The translations under genes and the position numbers were made by a program. DNA of 64,000 nucleotides from Denitromonas iodatirespirans (lineage in GTDB: Bacteria; Pseudomonadota; Gammaproteobacteria; Burkholderiales; Rhodocyclaceae), in the NCBI RefSeq assembly GCF_018524365.1, contig NZ_JAEKFT010000001.1, positions 248,001 through 312,000 of the forward strand, read 5' to 3'. Under the pieces are notes generated by a model that was not told the DNA's origin, did no database searches, and saw only the letters and a program-made list of their open reading frames with translations. Numbering within the stretch: the stretch's first letter is position 1; every line of letters begins with the position of its first letter. Positions 20,445 through 28,593 of this stretch are shown one piece after another.

Positions 20445-20911
20445 GACGCCGGCCCTCCACAGGCGCCCGACGCGGCACTGCGCACCGGGATGCCGATGCC
20501 CGGCGCGCGCTGCACCGGGGCTTTCATGGTGCGCTCGATGGCCGGGCCGAAGCTGTCCCAGTCGAGCATGCCTTCGAGCGTGCCCACATACTCGCCGCCG
20601 CGGCGAAACACCAGCGCCGGCAGACGGCGGATGTCGTAGCGTGCCGCCAGCAGACGGCTGGCCGCCAGATCGGCCACCGCCGTCACCGGCGGCGTGCGCA
20701 GGGTCGCCAGCACTTCGGGCACCACCACCGCCACGTCCCACACCTCGGGCACGCGCTTGGGGTCGTCGATCAGCAGCACCATCGACTCGCCGGCTTCGGC
20801 CGCGAAGCGGTCGACCCCATCCTCGGTGAGGGTGGGCAGGTGGTGCTGCGTGTCGAGCCGGTCCAGCAGTTCGGCCAACCGGTCCAGGTCGGGGGCGAGC
20901 GGTGTCGTCAT
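20441..20911 (-). CDS. hoxO: HoxO/HupG, thioredoxin-fold small-subunit chaperone
   Basis: A 156-residue HupG/HyaE-family protein with a thioredoxin-like fold but no CxxC active site: the strand-loop region reads DIRRLPALVFRRGGEYVGTL, keeping the cis-proline while the redox cysteines are absent. In relatives HoxO binds the Tat signal of the hydrogenase small subunit and stops premature export. It overlaps hoxL at its start (about four bases) and hoxQ at its end (four bases), giving tight coupling to its partner HoxQ. Confidence 0.9.
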   Translation of the reverse strand: MTTPLAPDLDRLAELLDRLDTQHHLPTLTEDGVDRFAAEAGESMVLLIDDPKRVPEVWDVAVVVPEVLATLRTPPVTAVADLAASRLLAARYDIRRLPALVFRRGGEYVGTLEGMLDWDSFGPAIERTMKAPVQRAPGIGIPVRSAASGACGGPAS

Positions 20912-21219
20912 GAGCGGTGTCCTCTGAGAAAGTCGGGCAATTGGGGCGGCTGGTCGAGCAGATCGGCAAAGGCCGCGTCCAGATCGGCGGGCTCGCCACG
21001 GGCGATGGCGTCCAGCGCGTCGAGCGCCAGGCGCACCGCCTCGGCGCGCCGGGCGTCGATGACTTCGCGCGCCGCACCGAGAAAGGTCAGCAACCAGCTG
21101 CCCGCCGGCTGCGCGCCGGTGAGCAGCAGATCGATGTCGTGCTCACGGCCGTGGCGGTCGCGGCAGCGCGCATGCATCGCCCCCGCCTCGATCACCTGCA
21201 TGGGTTCGCCGATGCACAT
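20908..21219 (-). CDS. hoxL: HoxL/HupF, HypC-family chaperone for aerobic maturation
   Basis: A 103-residue HypC relative that begins MCIGEPMQVIEAG, keeping the essential Cys2. It is longer than HypC, with a C-terminal extension ending in DQPPQLPDFLRG, as in the HupF/HoxL branch. In relatives it works with HoxV in moving the iron complex to the membrane-bound hydrogenase large subunit in air. The stop overlaps the hoxO start. A 230-base non-coding, repeat-rich stretch separates it from hoxM upstream, an unusual break in an otherwise overlapping operon. Confidence 0.9.
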   Translation of the reverse strand: MCIGEPMQVIEAGAMHARCRDRHGREHDIDLLLTGAQPAGSWLLTFLGAAREVIDARRAEAVRLALDALDAIARGEPADLDAAFADLLDQPPQLPDFLRGHRS

Positions 21220-21227
21220 GTCAGTAC

Positions 21228-21445
21228 CGCCTGGCCGACCCAAGGCGCAGGGTAGCCCCCTTGGGGGGGTGAGGCAGGGGTTTCGCGAAGCACTGCTTCG
21301 CGCGTGCCGAACGGGTCGGCTGTGTAAAGCCGACCCTCCGCGAGCACAGCGAGCGTGGGGGGCGCCCGCGCGCCCGCCCGGCCGCCCGAAGGGCGCGCAC
21401 CGCCCCCTCGGGGGGCAGCGAGCACAGCGAGCGTGGGGGCCGTAC
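21228..21445. repeat. Repeat-rich structured spacer between hoxM and hoxL
   Basis: No gene is supported. The sequence CGAGCACAGCGAGCGTGGGG occurs twice, at 21341-21360 and 21419-21438. Several strong hairpins lie between and before them: GGGTCGGCT pairs perfectly with AGCCGACCC (21313-21336), CGCGAAGC with GCTTCGCG (21284-21302), and CCCCCTT runs into GGGGGGG near 21257. This looks like a cluster of dispersed palindromic repeats inserted in the operon. It may stall RNases or polymerase; no T-run is present. Confidence 0.65.
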
Positions 21446-21449
21446 CACT

Positions 21450-22067
21450 CTAGTCGCCCTCCGGAAAGAAGCGCACATCGCCGATGCGGCAGGCCAAATG
21501 CTCGGGCGGGCGCCCCTGCTCGTAGGCGGCGCGTGCCAAGGCCGAGTCGTCGGCCGGCCCCGTGCCAGGTGCGCGCGGCACCGGACGCACGCCGCGCGCG
21601 CGCAGCCAGTCCAGGGCGATGGCGACCGCCTCGGGCACGCGGGCGGCGACGGCCGGGCGCAGGCTGCCGCCGAAGTCCTCCAACTCGACCGGCTGCACGC
21701 CGATCAGCAACAGTGATTCGGGGAAGCGATCGAGCATGCGCGCGGAGGCCAGCACTTCCTGGAAACCGGTCTGGTGCAGGCTCATCTTCTTGGCGCCGAG
21801 GAACTGCGGCACCGCATCGCCTTCGACCCGTTTTATGGTGCCCGGCGGCAGTCCGTAGTCCACCGCGTCGAACACCAGCAGATGGCGGGCAGCCGTCACA
21901 TAGGGCAGCAGATACAGCCCCTGCGTGCCGCCATCCATCGCCGTCACCTTGTCGGGCAGCGCCCAGGCGGCGTTCAGCGCCTCGACGCAGCGCACGCCGA
22001 AGCCCTCGTCGGCCCACAGCAGGTTGCCGATGCCGAGGATCAGGATCGAATCGTTGCTGGCAGTCAT
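21450..22067 (-). CDS. hoxM: Hydrogenase maturation endopeptidase HoxM/HupD
   Basis: A 205-residue nickel-dependent protease that clips the C-terminal tail of the large subunit after cofactor insertion. The family start is clear: ILILGIGNLLWADEGFGVRC with the metal-binding Glu/Asp region, then MDGGTQGLYL, VFDAVDYGLPPG and SLHQTGFQEVL with its conserved histidine. Its target is probably HupL, whose tail after DPCLACSTH would be [15 protein letters not shown]. It has a C-terminal extension of about 40 residues beyond the compact HybD type, as seen in other HoxM/HupD. It is the first gene of the maturation unit here, separated from hupC by an inserted 3.9-kb block. Confidence 0.93.
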   Translation of the reverse strand: MTASNDSILILGIGNLLWADEGFGVRCVEALNAAWALPDKVTAMDGGTQGLYLLPYVTAARHLLVFDAVDYGLPPGTIKRVEGDAVPQFLGAKKMSLHQTGFQEVLASARMLDRFPESLLLIGVQPVELEDFGGSLRPAVAARVPEAVAIALDWLRARGVRPVPRAPGTGPADDSALARAAYEQGRPPEHLACRIGDVRFFPEGD

Positions 22068-22365
22068 GTTGCCTCACCGGGTGTCACACCAAGCGTTACA
22101 TCGCAGGCTTCGTGCCAGTGCGTCGCGATGTTCGTAAAGCACGACAAAACAGGGACTTGCCGTCCGACACAGCGCCGCCGCCTCGCAAAACCGGGCGAAC
22201 GACAGGAAACCTCGCTACCAAAACGACAAGAAGATAACCGGCGCAAAAGCTGCAGACGCAGCGCCTCACCCGGCCGCCTTGTCCGCGGGTAGCGAGCCCG
22301 ACGCGCACGCACTCGCCGCAGGACCACGGTCGTGTTTTCCCGGCGGAAAACGGGACTGGCGAAAA

Positions 22366-22379
22366 TTGATCCGGATCAA
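22366..22379 (+). promoter_or_regulatory. Perfect FNR/Anr box of the ompW promoter
   Basis: TTGAT-CCGG-ATCAA is an exact match to the FNR/Anr/Fnr-type consensus. A -10-like TACTAT lies at 22401-22406. A start site near 22414 would put the FNR site centre at about -41.5, the class II activation geometry. The remaining 22068-22365, upstream of the divergent hoxM, holds no gene and no other site I can name. Confidence 0.85.
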
Positions 22380-22442
22380 TAACCACTTTATTGCCATGGT
22401 TACTATCCCGGCCATTCTTTGATGTTGTTAAAAGGGGATGTG

Positions 22443-23069
22443 ATGCAAACCAAGATGATTGCGGCACTGGTAGCGATGACGGCCTGCGCGCCGCTGATGG
22501 CCGAGCAACCCGAGGGCAACTGGATGATCCGCGCCCGGGTGGTCAACATCGACACCGCCAACAAGTCGGATGCCATTCCCGCCCTCGGCGTGGCCGCGGA
22601 CGAGATCCATGTCAGCAGCAAGGCGATTCCGGAACTGGACATCAGCTACTTCTTCACCAAGAACATCGCGGCCGAGCTGGTGCTGACCTATCCGCAGGAG
22701 CACAACGTGTCGGTGGCCGGCACCAAGATCGGCACGGTCCGCGAGCTGCCGCCGACGCTGCTGCTGCAGTACCACTTCATGCCCGACGCGAAATTCCGCC
22801 CCTATGTCGGCGCCGGCATCAACTACACCCGCTTCTCCAGCATCGACCTCAACGTGCCCGGCGTGGGCGATCTGGAAGTCGACAAGGACAGCTTCGGTCT
22901 GGCGCTGCAGGTGGGCATGGATGTGCAACTGTCGAAGCAGTGGTTCTTCAACGTCGACCTGAAGAAAGTGAAGATGGGCACCGACGTGAAGCTGGCCGGC
23001 GGCGGCAAGGTCAGCTCGATCGACATCGACCCGTGGCTGTTCGGCGTCGGTATCGGCTATCGCTTCTGA
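22443..23069 (+). CDS. ompW: OmpW-family outer membrane protein
   Basis: A 208-residue eight-stranded beta-barrel of the outer membrane. The ATG at 22443 is preceded by AAAGGGG and starts a signal peptide (MQTKMIAALVAMTACAPLMA). OmpW marks are GNWMIRARVVNI at the mature start, the ELDISYFFTKNIAAEL segment, YHFMPDAKFRPYVGAGINYT, and a terminal aromatic residue (GIGYRF). OmpW proteins pass small hydrophobic molecules and are induced by FNR in some bacteria, which fits the perfect FNR box and class II promoter upstream. The gene interrupts the hup operon on the opposite strand and ends in a terminator at 23093. Confidence 0.93.
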   Translation: MQTKMIAALVAMTACAPLMAEQPEGNWMIRARVVNIDTANKSDAIPALGVAADEIHVSSKAIPELDISYFFTKNIAAELVLTYPQEHNVSVAGTKIGTVRELPPTLLLQYHFMPDAKFRPYVGAGINYTRFSSIDLNVPGVGDLEVDKDSFGLALQVGMDVQLSKQWFFNVDLKKVKMGTDVKLAGGGKVSSIDIDPWLFGVGIGYRF

Positions 23070-23092
23070 GCCTGAACACACCTCGACTCACC

Positions 23093-23121
23093 AGGGGCGC
23101 TGCGGCGCCCCTGTGCTTTTT
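23093..23121 (+). terminator. Terminator after ompW
   Basis: AGGGGCGC pairs with GCGCCCCT around a TGCG loop, followed by GTGC and five T residues. It lies between ompW and the convergent PPOX gene and may serve both strands, though the T-run favours ompW. Confidence 0.8.
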
Positions 23122-23127
23122 GGCGGC

Positions 23128-24021
23128 TCATGGCGCCAGCCACTTGAGCGGGAGCGCGCCGTGCGTGCGCACGGCCTCCTCGATCGCGACATGCAGCACA
23201 CGGCCGGGCCGGGTCGGGGCCTCGTCCTGCGGCGGCAACCACTCGAGACGCACACGCCCCCTCAGTTGCAGCAGCTCGCGCGCGGCAAAGTCGATGAACA
23301 GCAAACCGGCGCGTGGGTTGAGCGCGAGGTTGCCCAGGGTGTTGAAGAAGCGGTTGCCCGGATAGTCGGGCACGCGCAGCGTCGCCCCGTCGATGCGCAC
23401 AAAGCCGGGCTCGCCGCCCCGGTGCGAGACATCCACGCCGTGGGTCGGTGCACTGGCATGGGCTGCGTCCGGATGCGCGCTGGCGATGAAGAAGGTGTCG
23501 GCCTCGGCCACGATCCGGCGAGCAGCAGCATCCCAGCCATGCACCACCTGCGGCGCGGCGTCGGCCAAGGGCGCCCACTCGGCACGGCGCGGGTGAATGT
23601 ACTTGGGACAGTTGCCGAAGCTCTGCGCCACCTCAAAGCGCAAGCGGCCGTCGTCGAGCGGCGTCACCCAACCATTGAGCCGGTTGCGACGGCGGGTATG
23701 GGCTTCGATGCCGAGCAGGCCGAAGGGCGCGCCCGGCCGCAAACCCTCGGCCACGCCCTCCCCCACCACCGCGCCGGACAGCATGTCGAGGCGGTGCTCA
23801 TCCGGCGCCGACAGAAAACCCGGGGCGCCGGCCAGCACGCCGGCACGCGGGTAGCCCTGCGCATCGAGCACCCCGAGCAAGGCGAACGGCAGTTGCGCGA
23901 AGAACTGCTGGTGCTGTGCCGGCATGGCATCGCGGATGAAGCGCTGGCCCACCGACGTGACCTGCTCCCCGAACCCGGCGCGCTGCTGGATGGCCGTCTC
24001 GCCGGCATGAAAGGCAGACAT
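23128..24021 (-). CDS. Pyridoxamine 5'-phosphate oxidase-like flavoprotein
   Basis: A 297-residue protein of the FMN-binding split-barrel (PNPOx-like) superfamily. It shows RRNRLNGWV and AQSFGNCPKYIHPRRAEW, the pattern of the larger fused PPOX proteins, then RIDGATLRVPDYPGNRFFNTLGN, here quoted in part as RVPDYPGNRFFNTLGNLALN. Its substrate is unknown. No signal peptide or membrane segment. It follows the GST gene by eight bases on the same strand, and both are divergent from a LysR regulator, so the three look like one detoxification-type unit. A role in hydrogen metabolism is not indicated. Confidence 0.78.
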   Translation of the reverse strand: MSAFHAGETAIQQRAGFGEQVTSVGQRFIRDAMPAQHQQFFAQLPFALLGVLDAQGYPRAGVLAGAPGFLSAPDEHRLDMLSGAVVGEGVAEGLRPGAPFGLLGIEAHTRRRNRLNGWVTPLDDGRLRFEVAQSFGNCPKYIHPRRAEWAPLADAAPQVVHGWDAAARRIVAEADTFFIASAHPDAAHASAPTHGVDVSHRGGEPGFVRIDGATLRVPDYPGNRFFNTLGNLALNPRAGLLFIDFAARELLQLRGRVRLEWLPPQDEAPTRPGRVLHVAIEEAVRTHGALPLKWLAP

Positions 24022-24029
24022 GATCGTGC

Positions 24030-24650
24030 TCAGGCCACCGGCGTCGCGGGCATGCCGACGAAATTCGGCAGGCCTTCGATCCGCGCCAACCAGGCCCGCA
24101 CCCGTGGATACGCTTCGAGGCTGACCCCGCCCTCGGGGGCGTGGGCGATATAGCTGTAGCAGGCAACATCGGCCAGGCTCGGCGCCGCACCGACCAGATA
24201 ATCCGTATCGGCCAAGGATGCCTCCACCACTGTCAGCAGGGCGTGGCTGTGCGCGACCAGGGTCGGATCCGGCGCGTTCTTGCCGAACACCACATGGATA
24301 CGCGCCCGGGCCGGCCCGGCGGCCAACGGCCCGGCCGCCACCGACAGCCAGCGCTGCACCCGCGCGGCACCGACCGGGTCGCTCGGCAGCCAACGGCCCT
24401 GGCCGTACTGCATGGCCAGATAGACCAGGATGGCGTTCGAATCGGGCAGCGTGAGGTCGCCGTCCTGCAGCACCGGCACCTGGCCGAAGGCGTTCATGGC
24501 CAGGAACTCGGGCCGTTTGTGCGCCCCGCCGGCCAGGTCGACCTGGATGAATTCATGCGGCAGCTGCAACAAGGCCAGAAACAGGCTGACCCGGTGGCTA
24601 TGGCCGGACAGCGGAAAACCGTGGAGGCGGATGGCGGGCGAAGCGGTCAT
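24030..24650 (-). CDS. Glutathione S-transferase
   Basis: A 206-residue GST. The N-terminal thioredoxin-like domain has GFPLSGHSHRVSLFLALL with the catalytic-serine region, FGQVPVLQDGDLTLPDSNAI with the cis-proline and the glutathione gamma-glutamyl contact DS. The C-terminal all-helical domain contains YLVGAAPSLADVACYSYIAH, the conserved N-capping aspartate motif. The ATG at 24650 starts just before the first strand; an upstream in-frame extension of 35 residues is not conserved-looking. It is divergent from the LysR gene with a 110-base spacer carrying a dyad site. Confidence 0.9.
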   Translation of the reverse strand: MTASPAIRLHGFPLSGHSHRVSLFLALLQLPHEFIQVDLAGGAHKRPEFLAMNAFGQVPVLQDGDLTLPDSNAILVYLAMQYGQGRWLPSDPVGAARVQRWLSVAAGPLAAGPARARIHVVFGKNAPDPTLVAHSHALLTVVEASLADTDYLVGAAPSLADVACYSYIAHAPEGGVSLEAYPRVRAWLARIEGLPNFVGMPATPVA

Positions 24651-24726
24651 GACGGAAGACTCCGGTGGGTCAGGTGCCGGCCATTGTGGGCGGCTTGAAC
24701 ACCGGAATAAATAGGCAAAACAGAAC

Positions 24727-24754
24727 TTGATTACTTCAGTTACTGGAGCAATCA
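24727..24754. promoter_or_regulatory. Dyad-symmetric LysR-type binding site candidate
   Basis: The sequence between the GST and LysR genes has an interrupted dyad: TTGATTACTTCAG on the left is matched by CTGGAGCAATCA on the right around TTA, with few mismatches. It overlaps the region just upstream of the LysR start at 24761, where autoregulatory sites of this family usually lie. No binding evidence beyond symmetry and location. Confidence 0.5.
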
Positions 24755-24760
24755 TGCCGC

Positions 24761-25651
24761 ATGGACCTGCTCAAGCACATGCGAATCTTCGTCGCCATCG
24801 CCGACGGCGGCAGCCTCACCGCGGCGGCCCAGGCGCTCGACACCTCGCTCCCCTCGGTGGTGCGTGGTCTCGGTGCGCTCGAAACCCATCTGGGCGTGCG
24901 CCTGTTCAACCGCAGCACGCGCCGCATCGCGCTCACCGAGGAGGGCCGGCGCTACCTCGCCGACTGCCGCCAGCTACTGAGCGCGGTGCAGGACGCCGAA
25001 GCCGCCGTGCGTGCCGATGTCAGCGAACCCACGGGGCTGCTGCGCATCACCGCGCCGGTGCTGTTCGGCCAGATGTACGTGGCACCGGCGGTGAACCGAT
25101 TCCTTGCCCGGCATGCCGGGGTCAAGGTGGAGTTGATCCTGCTCGACCGAGTGGTGAGCCTGGTCGAAGAAGGCTTCGATGCGGCGATCCGCATCGGCGC
25201 CCTCGACGATTCGGCGCTGGTGGCGCAGACGCTGGGCATGGTGCGCCAGGTGGTGGTGGCCAGCCCCGACTACCTGGCCCGCCACGGCCGCCCCACGCAC
25301 CCGCGCGAGCTGCGCCAGGCCGAATGCGTCCGCTTCACCGGCAACCACGGGCCGCACTGGTGTTTCATGGAAGGCGGGCGCCGGCTGAACGTGCCCATCG
25401 ACGGGCGGCTCAGTGTCAACCTCGTCGCACTGGGTCTGGCCGCCTGCCGCGACGGCCTGGGCTTTGGCAGCTTCCTGTCCTACCAGAGCGCGCCGGACGT
25501 GGCGCGCGGCGCGCTGGAGATCGTGCTGGCCGACTTTGAGCTGCCACCCCGCCCGATCAGCGTCATCTACCCGCATGCGCGCCTGCTGCCGGCACGCACC
25601 CGGGCTTTCATCGCGACCATGCGCGAGGCCCTGGCCGGGTTTTCGATGTAG
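24761..25651 (+). CDS. LysR-family transcriptional regulator
   Basis: A 296-residue regulator. The N-terminal winged helix-turn-helix is typical (MDLLKHMRIFVAIADGGSLT, then LPSVVRGLGALETHLGVRLF and RSTRRIALTEEG). The periplasmic-binding-protein-like effector domain fills the rest (LLRITAPVLFGQMYVAPAV, GFDAAIRIGALDDSALVAQ). The sequence resembles the large AaeR/DsdC-like CrgA type (TGLLRITAP) in betaproteobacteria. It is divergent from the GST-PPOX pair, its probable target. Its 3' end overlaps the HigA-like gene on the other strand by 44 bases. Confidence 0.92.
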   Translation: MDLLKHMRIFVAIADGGSLTAAAQALDTSLPSVVRGLGALETHLGVRLFNRSTRRIALTEEGRRYLADCRQLLSAVQDAEAAVRADVSEPTGLLRITAPVLFGQMYVAPAVNRFLARHAGVKVELILLDRVVSLVEEGFDAAIRIGALDDSALVAQTLGMVRQVVVASPDYLARHGRPTHPRELRQAECVRFTGNHGPHWCFMEGGRRLNVPIDGRLSVNLVALGLAACRDGLGFGSFLSYQSAPDVARGALEIVLADFELPPRPISVIYPHARLLPARTRAFIATMREALAGFSM

Positions 25652-25973
25652 GCGGGCCGGCCTCCGGCGTCAGCGCCTGGGCGTCTCTGCCGGCACGCCG
25701 CCAGAGTTGATGCACATCCCACACCGACTGCATGACCATCCACATCTGCGGATCGGTGTGGAAGAAACGGCCGAGGCGCACGGCGGTATCGGGCGTGAAA
25801 GCGCGGCGGCCGCGCACCAGCTCGTTCACCCGCCGGCGCGAGATGCCCAGCGCCCGGGCCAGCGCATCCTGCGAGATGCGCGCCGGGCGCAGGAAGCGCG
25901 ATTCGAGAAAGCGCCCCGGATGCACAGGGGTGCGCACCGGCGCCCGAGGCGCCATCGGCAAAAGCCTCGGCAT
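25608..25973 (-). CDS. HigA-type helix-turn-helix protein, no toxin partner
   Basis: A 121-residue XRE/HigA-family DNA-binding protein. The helix-turn-helix is ARISQDALARALGISRRRV, followed by the HigA-typical NELVRGRRAFTPDTAVRLGR and the FHTDPQMWMVMQSVWDV region. No higB-like gene lies next to it. It starts five bases after the hupC stop and reads in the same direction, so it is probably the last gene of hupSLC. The first ATG (25973) is used; another six codons in is also possible. The C-terminal 30 residues are low-complexity and overlap the convergent LysR gene. It could regulate the hup operon or be a leftover of a toxin-antitoxin module. Confidence 0.75.
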   Translation of the reverse strand: MPRLLPMAPRAPVRTPVHPGRFLESRFLRPARISQDALARALGISRRRVNELVRGRRAFTPDTAVRLGRFFHTDPQMWMVMQSVWDVHQLWRRAGRDAQALTPEAGPPTSKTRPGPRAWSR

Positions 25974-25978
25974 GCGAG

Positions 25979-26686
25979 TCAGTCCTTGAACATGCGCCAG
26001 CCGCTGATCATGGTCGAGATCAGGCTCTGGCGGCTCATGATGTCTTCGCGAATCGCCGCATACACATGCACCAGCACGAAGCTGACCGTCACCCACATGC
26101 CCAGGCGATGCCAGGCGTGCACCTGCAGGCTGTTGCCGCCCACCGCCGAGATCACCCAGCCGAACATCTGCGACGCCCAGCTGCCCTCGCCGAGCCCCTC
26201 GCCATACAGCGCGAAGCCGGTGCAGATCATGTACACCGCGCCGATGGTGAAGAACAGGAACATCATCAGCTGCGCCAGCGGGTTGTGGCCGACGTATTTC
26301 TTCGGCTCTTTCACCAGAAAGAGATACCAGCGCAGTTCGTAGAACACCTCGCTCCACCAGCGCGCGCTCCACACCGGCAGGATGAAGATCTGCCGCGCAT
26401 GATGATTGCCGACAATCGCCCAGTAGATGCGGCCGATGAAGCCGATGGCGAAGATGTAGGCGGCGGCGAAATGGGCGAAGCGGATGTAGCCCATGAGGAA
26501 CTGCGCACTGGCCTCGCCCGGCACCGAAGGCAGCGGCTGGCCGATGAAGTAGCCGGTGATGGCCAGCACCGTGATGGCCAGGGCGTTGATCCAATGCCAC
26601 AGGCGCAGCGGCGCCTCGTACACATAGACCGCCTTGACCATGCGGGCACTGCGTTCGGCCTCGAAGGCATCTTGTTCTGCGAGCAT
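25979..26686 (-). CDS. hupC: Hydrogenase cytochrome b subunit HupC/HoxZ
   Basis: A 235-residue di-heme cytochrome b that anchors the periplasmic hydrogenase and passes electrons to quinone. Four hydrophobic segments are visible, with heme-ligand histidines in RLWHWINALAITVLAITGY, YIRFAHFAAAYIFAI and VHAWHRLGMWVTVSFVLVHV. The cytoplasmic KYVGHNPLAQLMMF motif is family-typical. The start at 26686 has GAAGGAG at a good distance; the frame continues upstream into a non-coding hairpin region. It is separated from hupL by 114 bases, longer than other gaps in this operon, and is followed directly by the HigA-like gene. Confidence 0.94.
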   Translation of the reverse strand: MLAEQDAFEAERSARMVKAVYVYEAPLRLWHWINALAITVLAITGYFIGQPLPSVPGEASAQFLMGYIRFAHFAAAYIFAIGFIGRIYWAIVGNHHARQIFILPVWSARWWSEVFYELRWYLFLVKEPKKYVGHNPLAQLMMFLFFTIGAVYMICTGFALYGEGLGEGSWASQMFGWVISAVGGNSLQVHAWHRLGMWVTVSFVLVHVYAAIREDIMSRQSLISTMISGWRMFKD

Positions 26687-26707
26687 GTTGTTTCTCCTTC
26701 GGAGAAG

Positions 26708-26804
26708 GTGATTGGTAATTGGTGATGGGGTGATTGGTGGGCCGTACCGACCGGCACGGCCTTGCCTGGCTCTTGCCAATGACCAATCACGAATCACCAA
26801 TCAA
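26708..26804. repeat. Inverted-repeat spacer between hupL and hupC
   Basis: The spacer contains repeated GATTGGT units on the left (26709-26738) and ACCAATCA units on the right (26782-26804, reaching into the hupL stop codon). Together they can form a long imperfect hairpin in the hupSLC transcript. The central loop is about 40 bases. It has no T-run, so it looks more like an mRNA-stability or processing element than a terminator. It could set the hupSL to hupC ratio. Confidence 0.55.
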
Positions 26805-28591
26805 CGCACTTTGACAAGAGCCATTTCCTGCCCGTCCGGACTCATCACATGCGTCGAGCAGGCCAGGCAGGGGTCGAAGGAATGCAGGGTGCGCAGGATC
26901 TCCAGCGGCTGGTCGGCCACCGCCACCGGCGTGTTCATCAGCGCGGCCTCGAAGGCGCCGATCTGCCCTTGGCCGTCGCGCGGACTGCCGTTCCAGGTGG
27001 TGGGCACCACGGCCTGGTAGTTGTCGATCTTGCCGTCGCGGATCTTGATCCAGTGGCCCAGCGCGCCGCGCGGCGCCTCGGTGAAGCCCACGCCCTTGGC
27101 CTCTTTCGGCCAACGCGACGGATCCCACTTGTCGATGTTGGCGGTGGCGGTGTCGCCGGCCTTGATGTTGGCGATGAGCTTGTCGAAGAAGTAGCGCATC
27201 TTGTGCGCGGCCCACGAGGCCTCCAGCCCGCGCGCGGCGGTGCGCCCGAGCGTGGAGAACAGCGCTTCGAGCGGCAGGCCGAGGTCGGTCAGCAGCTTGT
27301 CGGTCGGCTCCTTGAACTCCGGATTGCCCTGCACATAGCCGACGATGTAGCGCGACAGCGGGCCGACCTCCATGGCGTGGCCGCGCCAGCGCGGCGACTT
27401 GATCCAGGAGTACTTGCCCTCCTCGTCCAGCGACTTGATGTTCGTCTTGGTGCCCTGCGTCTTGGGGCCGAGGGTGAAGTTGGGCTCGGTGACGCCGTCC
27501 CAGGGGTGCAGCCCCTTGGTCTCGTCGGCGTACTTGTACCAGGAGTGATTGACGAACTCCTGGATCTCCTCCGGGTCGCGCAGGTCGACCTCGTGGATTT
27601 TGGTGAGATCGCCATTGATGATCGCGCCGCGCGGCAGCAGCAGGTTGCTGCCCGAATAGTCGTTGGCACGATCGGGGATGTCGCCGTAAGACAGCACCGA
27701 CAGGCTGGAGAGCCCGCCGCCGAAGGTCCAGTCCTTGTAGAAGCTGGCGATGGCCTGCAGGTCGGGCAGGTACACCTGGTCCACGAACTCGATGGTGCGG
27801 TCGATGATGCTCTGCACCAGGTTCAGCCGCTCCATGTTGATGGCGCCGACCGCGCCGGTGCCGTCCATGTTGATGGCACAGGGCATGCCGCCGACCAGCC
27901 AGTTGGGGTGCGGGTTCTTGCCGCCGAAGATGGTGTGGATCTTGACGATTTCCTTCTGGAAATCGAGCGCTTCCAGGTAGTGCGTGACCGCCATCAAGTT
28001 GGCTTCGGGCGGCAGCTTGTAGGCCGGGTTGCCCCAGTAGCCGTTCATGAACGGGCCGAGCTGACCCGATTCGACAAACTTCTTCAGCCGGTTCTGGATA
28101 TCGCGGAAATAGCCCGGCGAGCTGTTCGGCCAGTTCGAGATGCTCTGCGCCAGTGCCGAGGTGGCCTTGGGGTCGGCCGACAGCGCGCTCACCACGTCCA
28201 CCCAGTCGAGCGCATGCAGGTGGTAGAAGTGCACCAGGTGGTCGTGCACCTGCAGCGTGAGCTGCATGATGTTGCGGATCGAATTGGCGTTGTCGGGGAT
28301 CTCGATGCCCAGCGCATCCTCCACCGCGCGGCAGGAGGTGAGCGCATGGGTGCCGGTGCACACCCCGCAGATGCGCTCGGTAAAGGCCCAGGCATCGCGC
28401 GGGTCGCGCCCCTTGAGGATCACCTCCAGCCCGCGCCACATGGTGCCGGTGGACACCGCGTTGCGGATCACGTTGTTGTCGTCGAGGTTCACCTCGACCC
28501 GCATGTGCCCTTCGATGCGCGTTACCGGATCGACCACCACCCGCTTGCCGGTGTTGTCGAGCTTGAAGCCCTGCGTTTCGTACACACCCAT
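26801..28591 (-). CDS. hupL: Membrane-bound uptake [NiFe]-hydrogenase large subunit (group 1d type)
   Basis: A 596-residue catalytic subunit. The nickel-iron site is intact: RICGVC at the N-terminal pair and DPCLACSTH at the C-terminal pair. The tail after that histidine, 15 residues ending ALVKVR, is the part removed by the protease HoxM. Other family marks are [31 protein letters not shown] and [13 protein letters not shown]. It follows hupS by two bases and precedes hupC. It exits with HupS through Tat to the periplasm. The companion small subunit places it in the oxygen-tolerant class. Confidence 0.97.
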   Translation of the reverse strand: MGVYETQGFKLDNTGKRVVVDPVTRIEGHMRVEVNLDDNNVIRNAVSTGTMWRGLEVILKGRDPRDAWAFTERICGVCTGTHALTSCRAVEDALGIEIPDNANSIRNIMQLTLQVHDHLVHFYHLHALDWVDVVSALSADPKATSALAQSISNWPNSSPGYFRDIQNRLKKFVESGQLGPFMNGYWGNPAYKLPPEANLMAVTHYLEALDFQKEIVKIHTIFGGKNPHPNWLVGGMPCAINMDGTGAVGAINMERLNLVQSIIDRTIEFVDQVYLPDLQAIASFYKDWTFGGGLSSLSVLSYGDIPDRANDYSGSNLLLPRGAIINGDLTKIHEVDLRDPEEIQEFVNHSWYKYADETKGLHPWDGVTEPNFTLGPKTQGTKTNIKSLDEEGKYSWIKSPRWRGHAMEVGPLSRYIVGYVQGNPEFKEPTDKLLTDLGLPLEALFSTLGRTAARGLEASWAAHKMRYFFDKLIANIKAGDTATANIDKWDPSRWPKEAKGVGFTEAPRGALGHWIKIRDGKIDNYQAVVPTTWNGSPRDGQGQIGAFEAALMNTPVAVADQPLEILRTLHSFDPCLACSTHVMSPDGQEMALVKVR

Positions 28592-28593
28592 GA

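Noticed and set aside
25608-25973. HigBA toxin-antitoxin module
   Set aside because: Only the HigA-like half is present; neighbouring frames show no HigB-type toxin.
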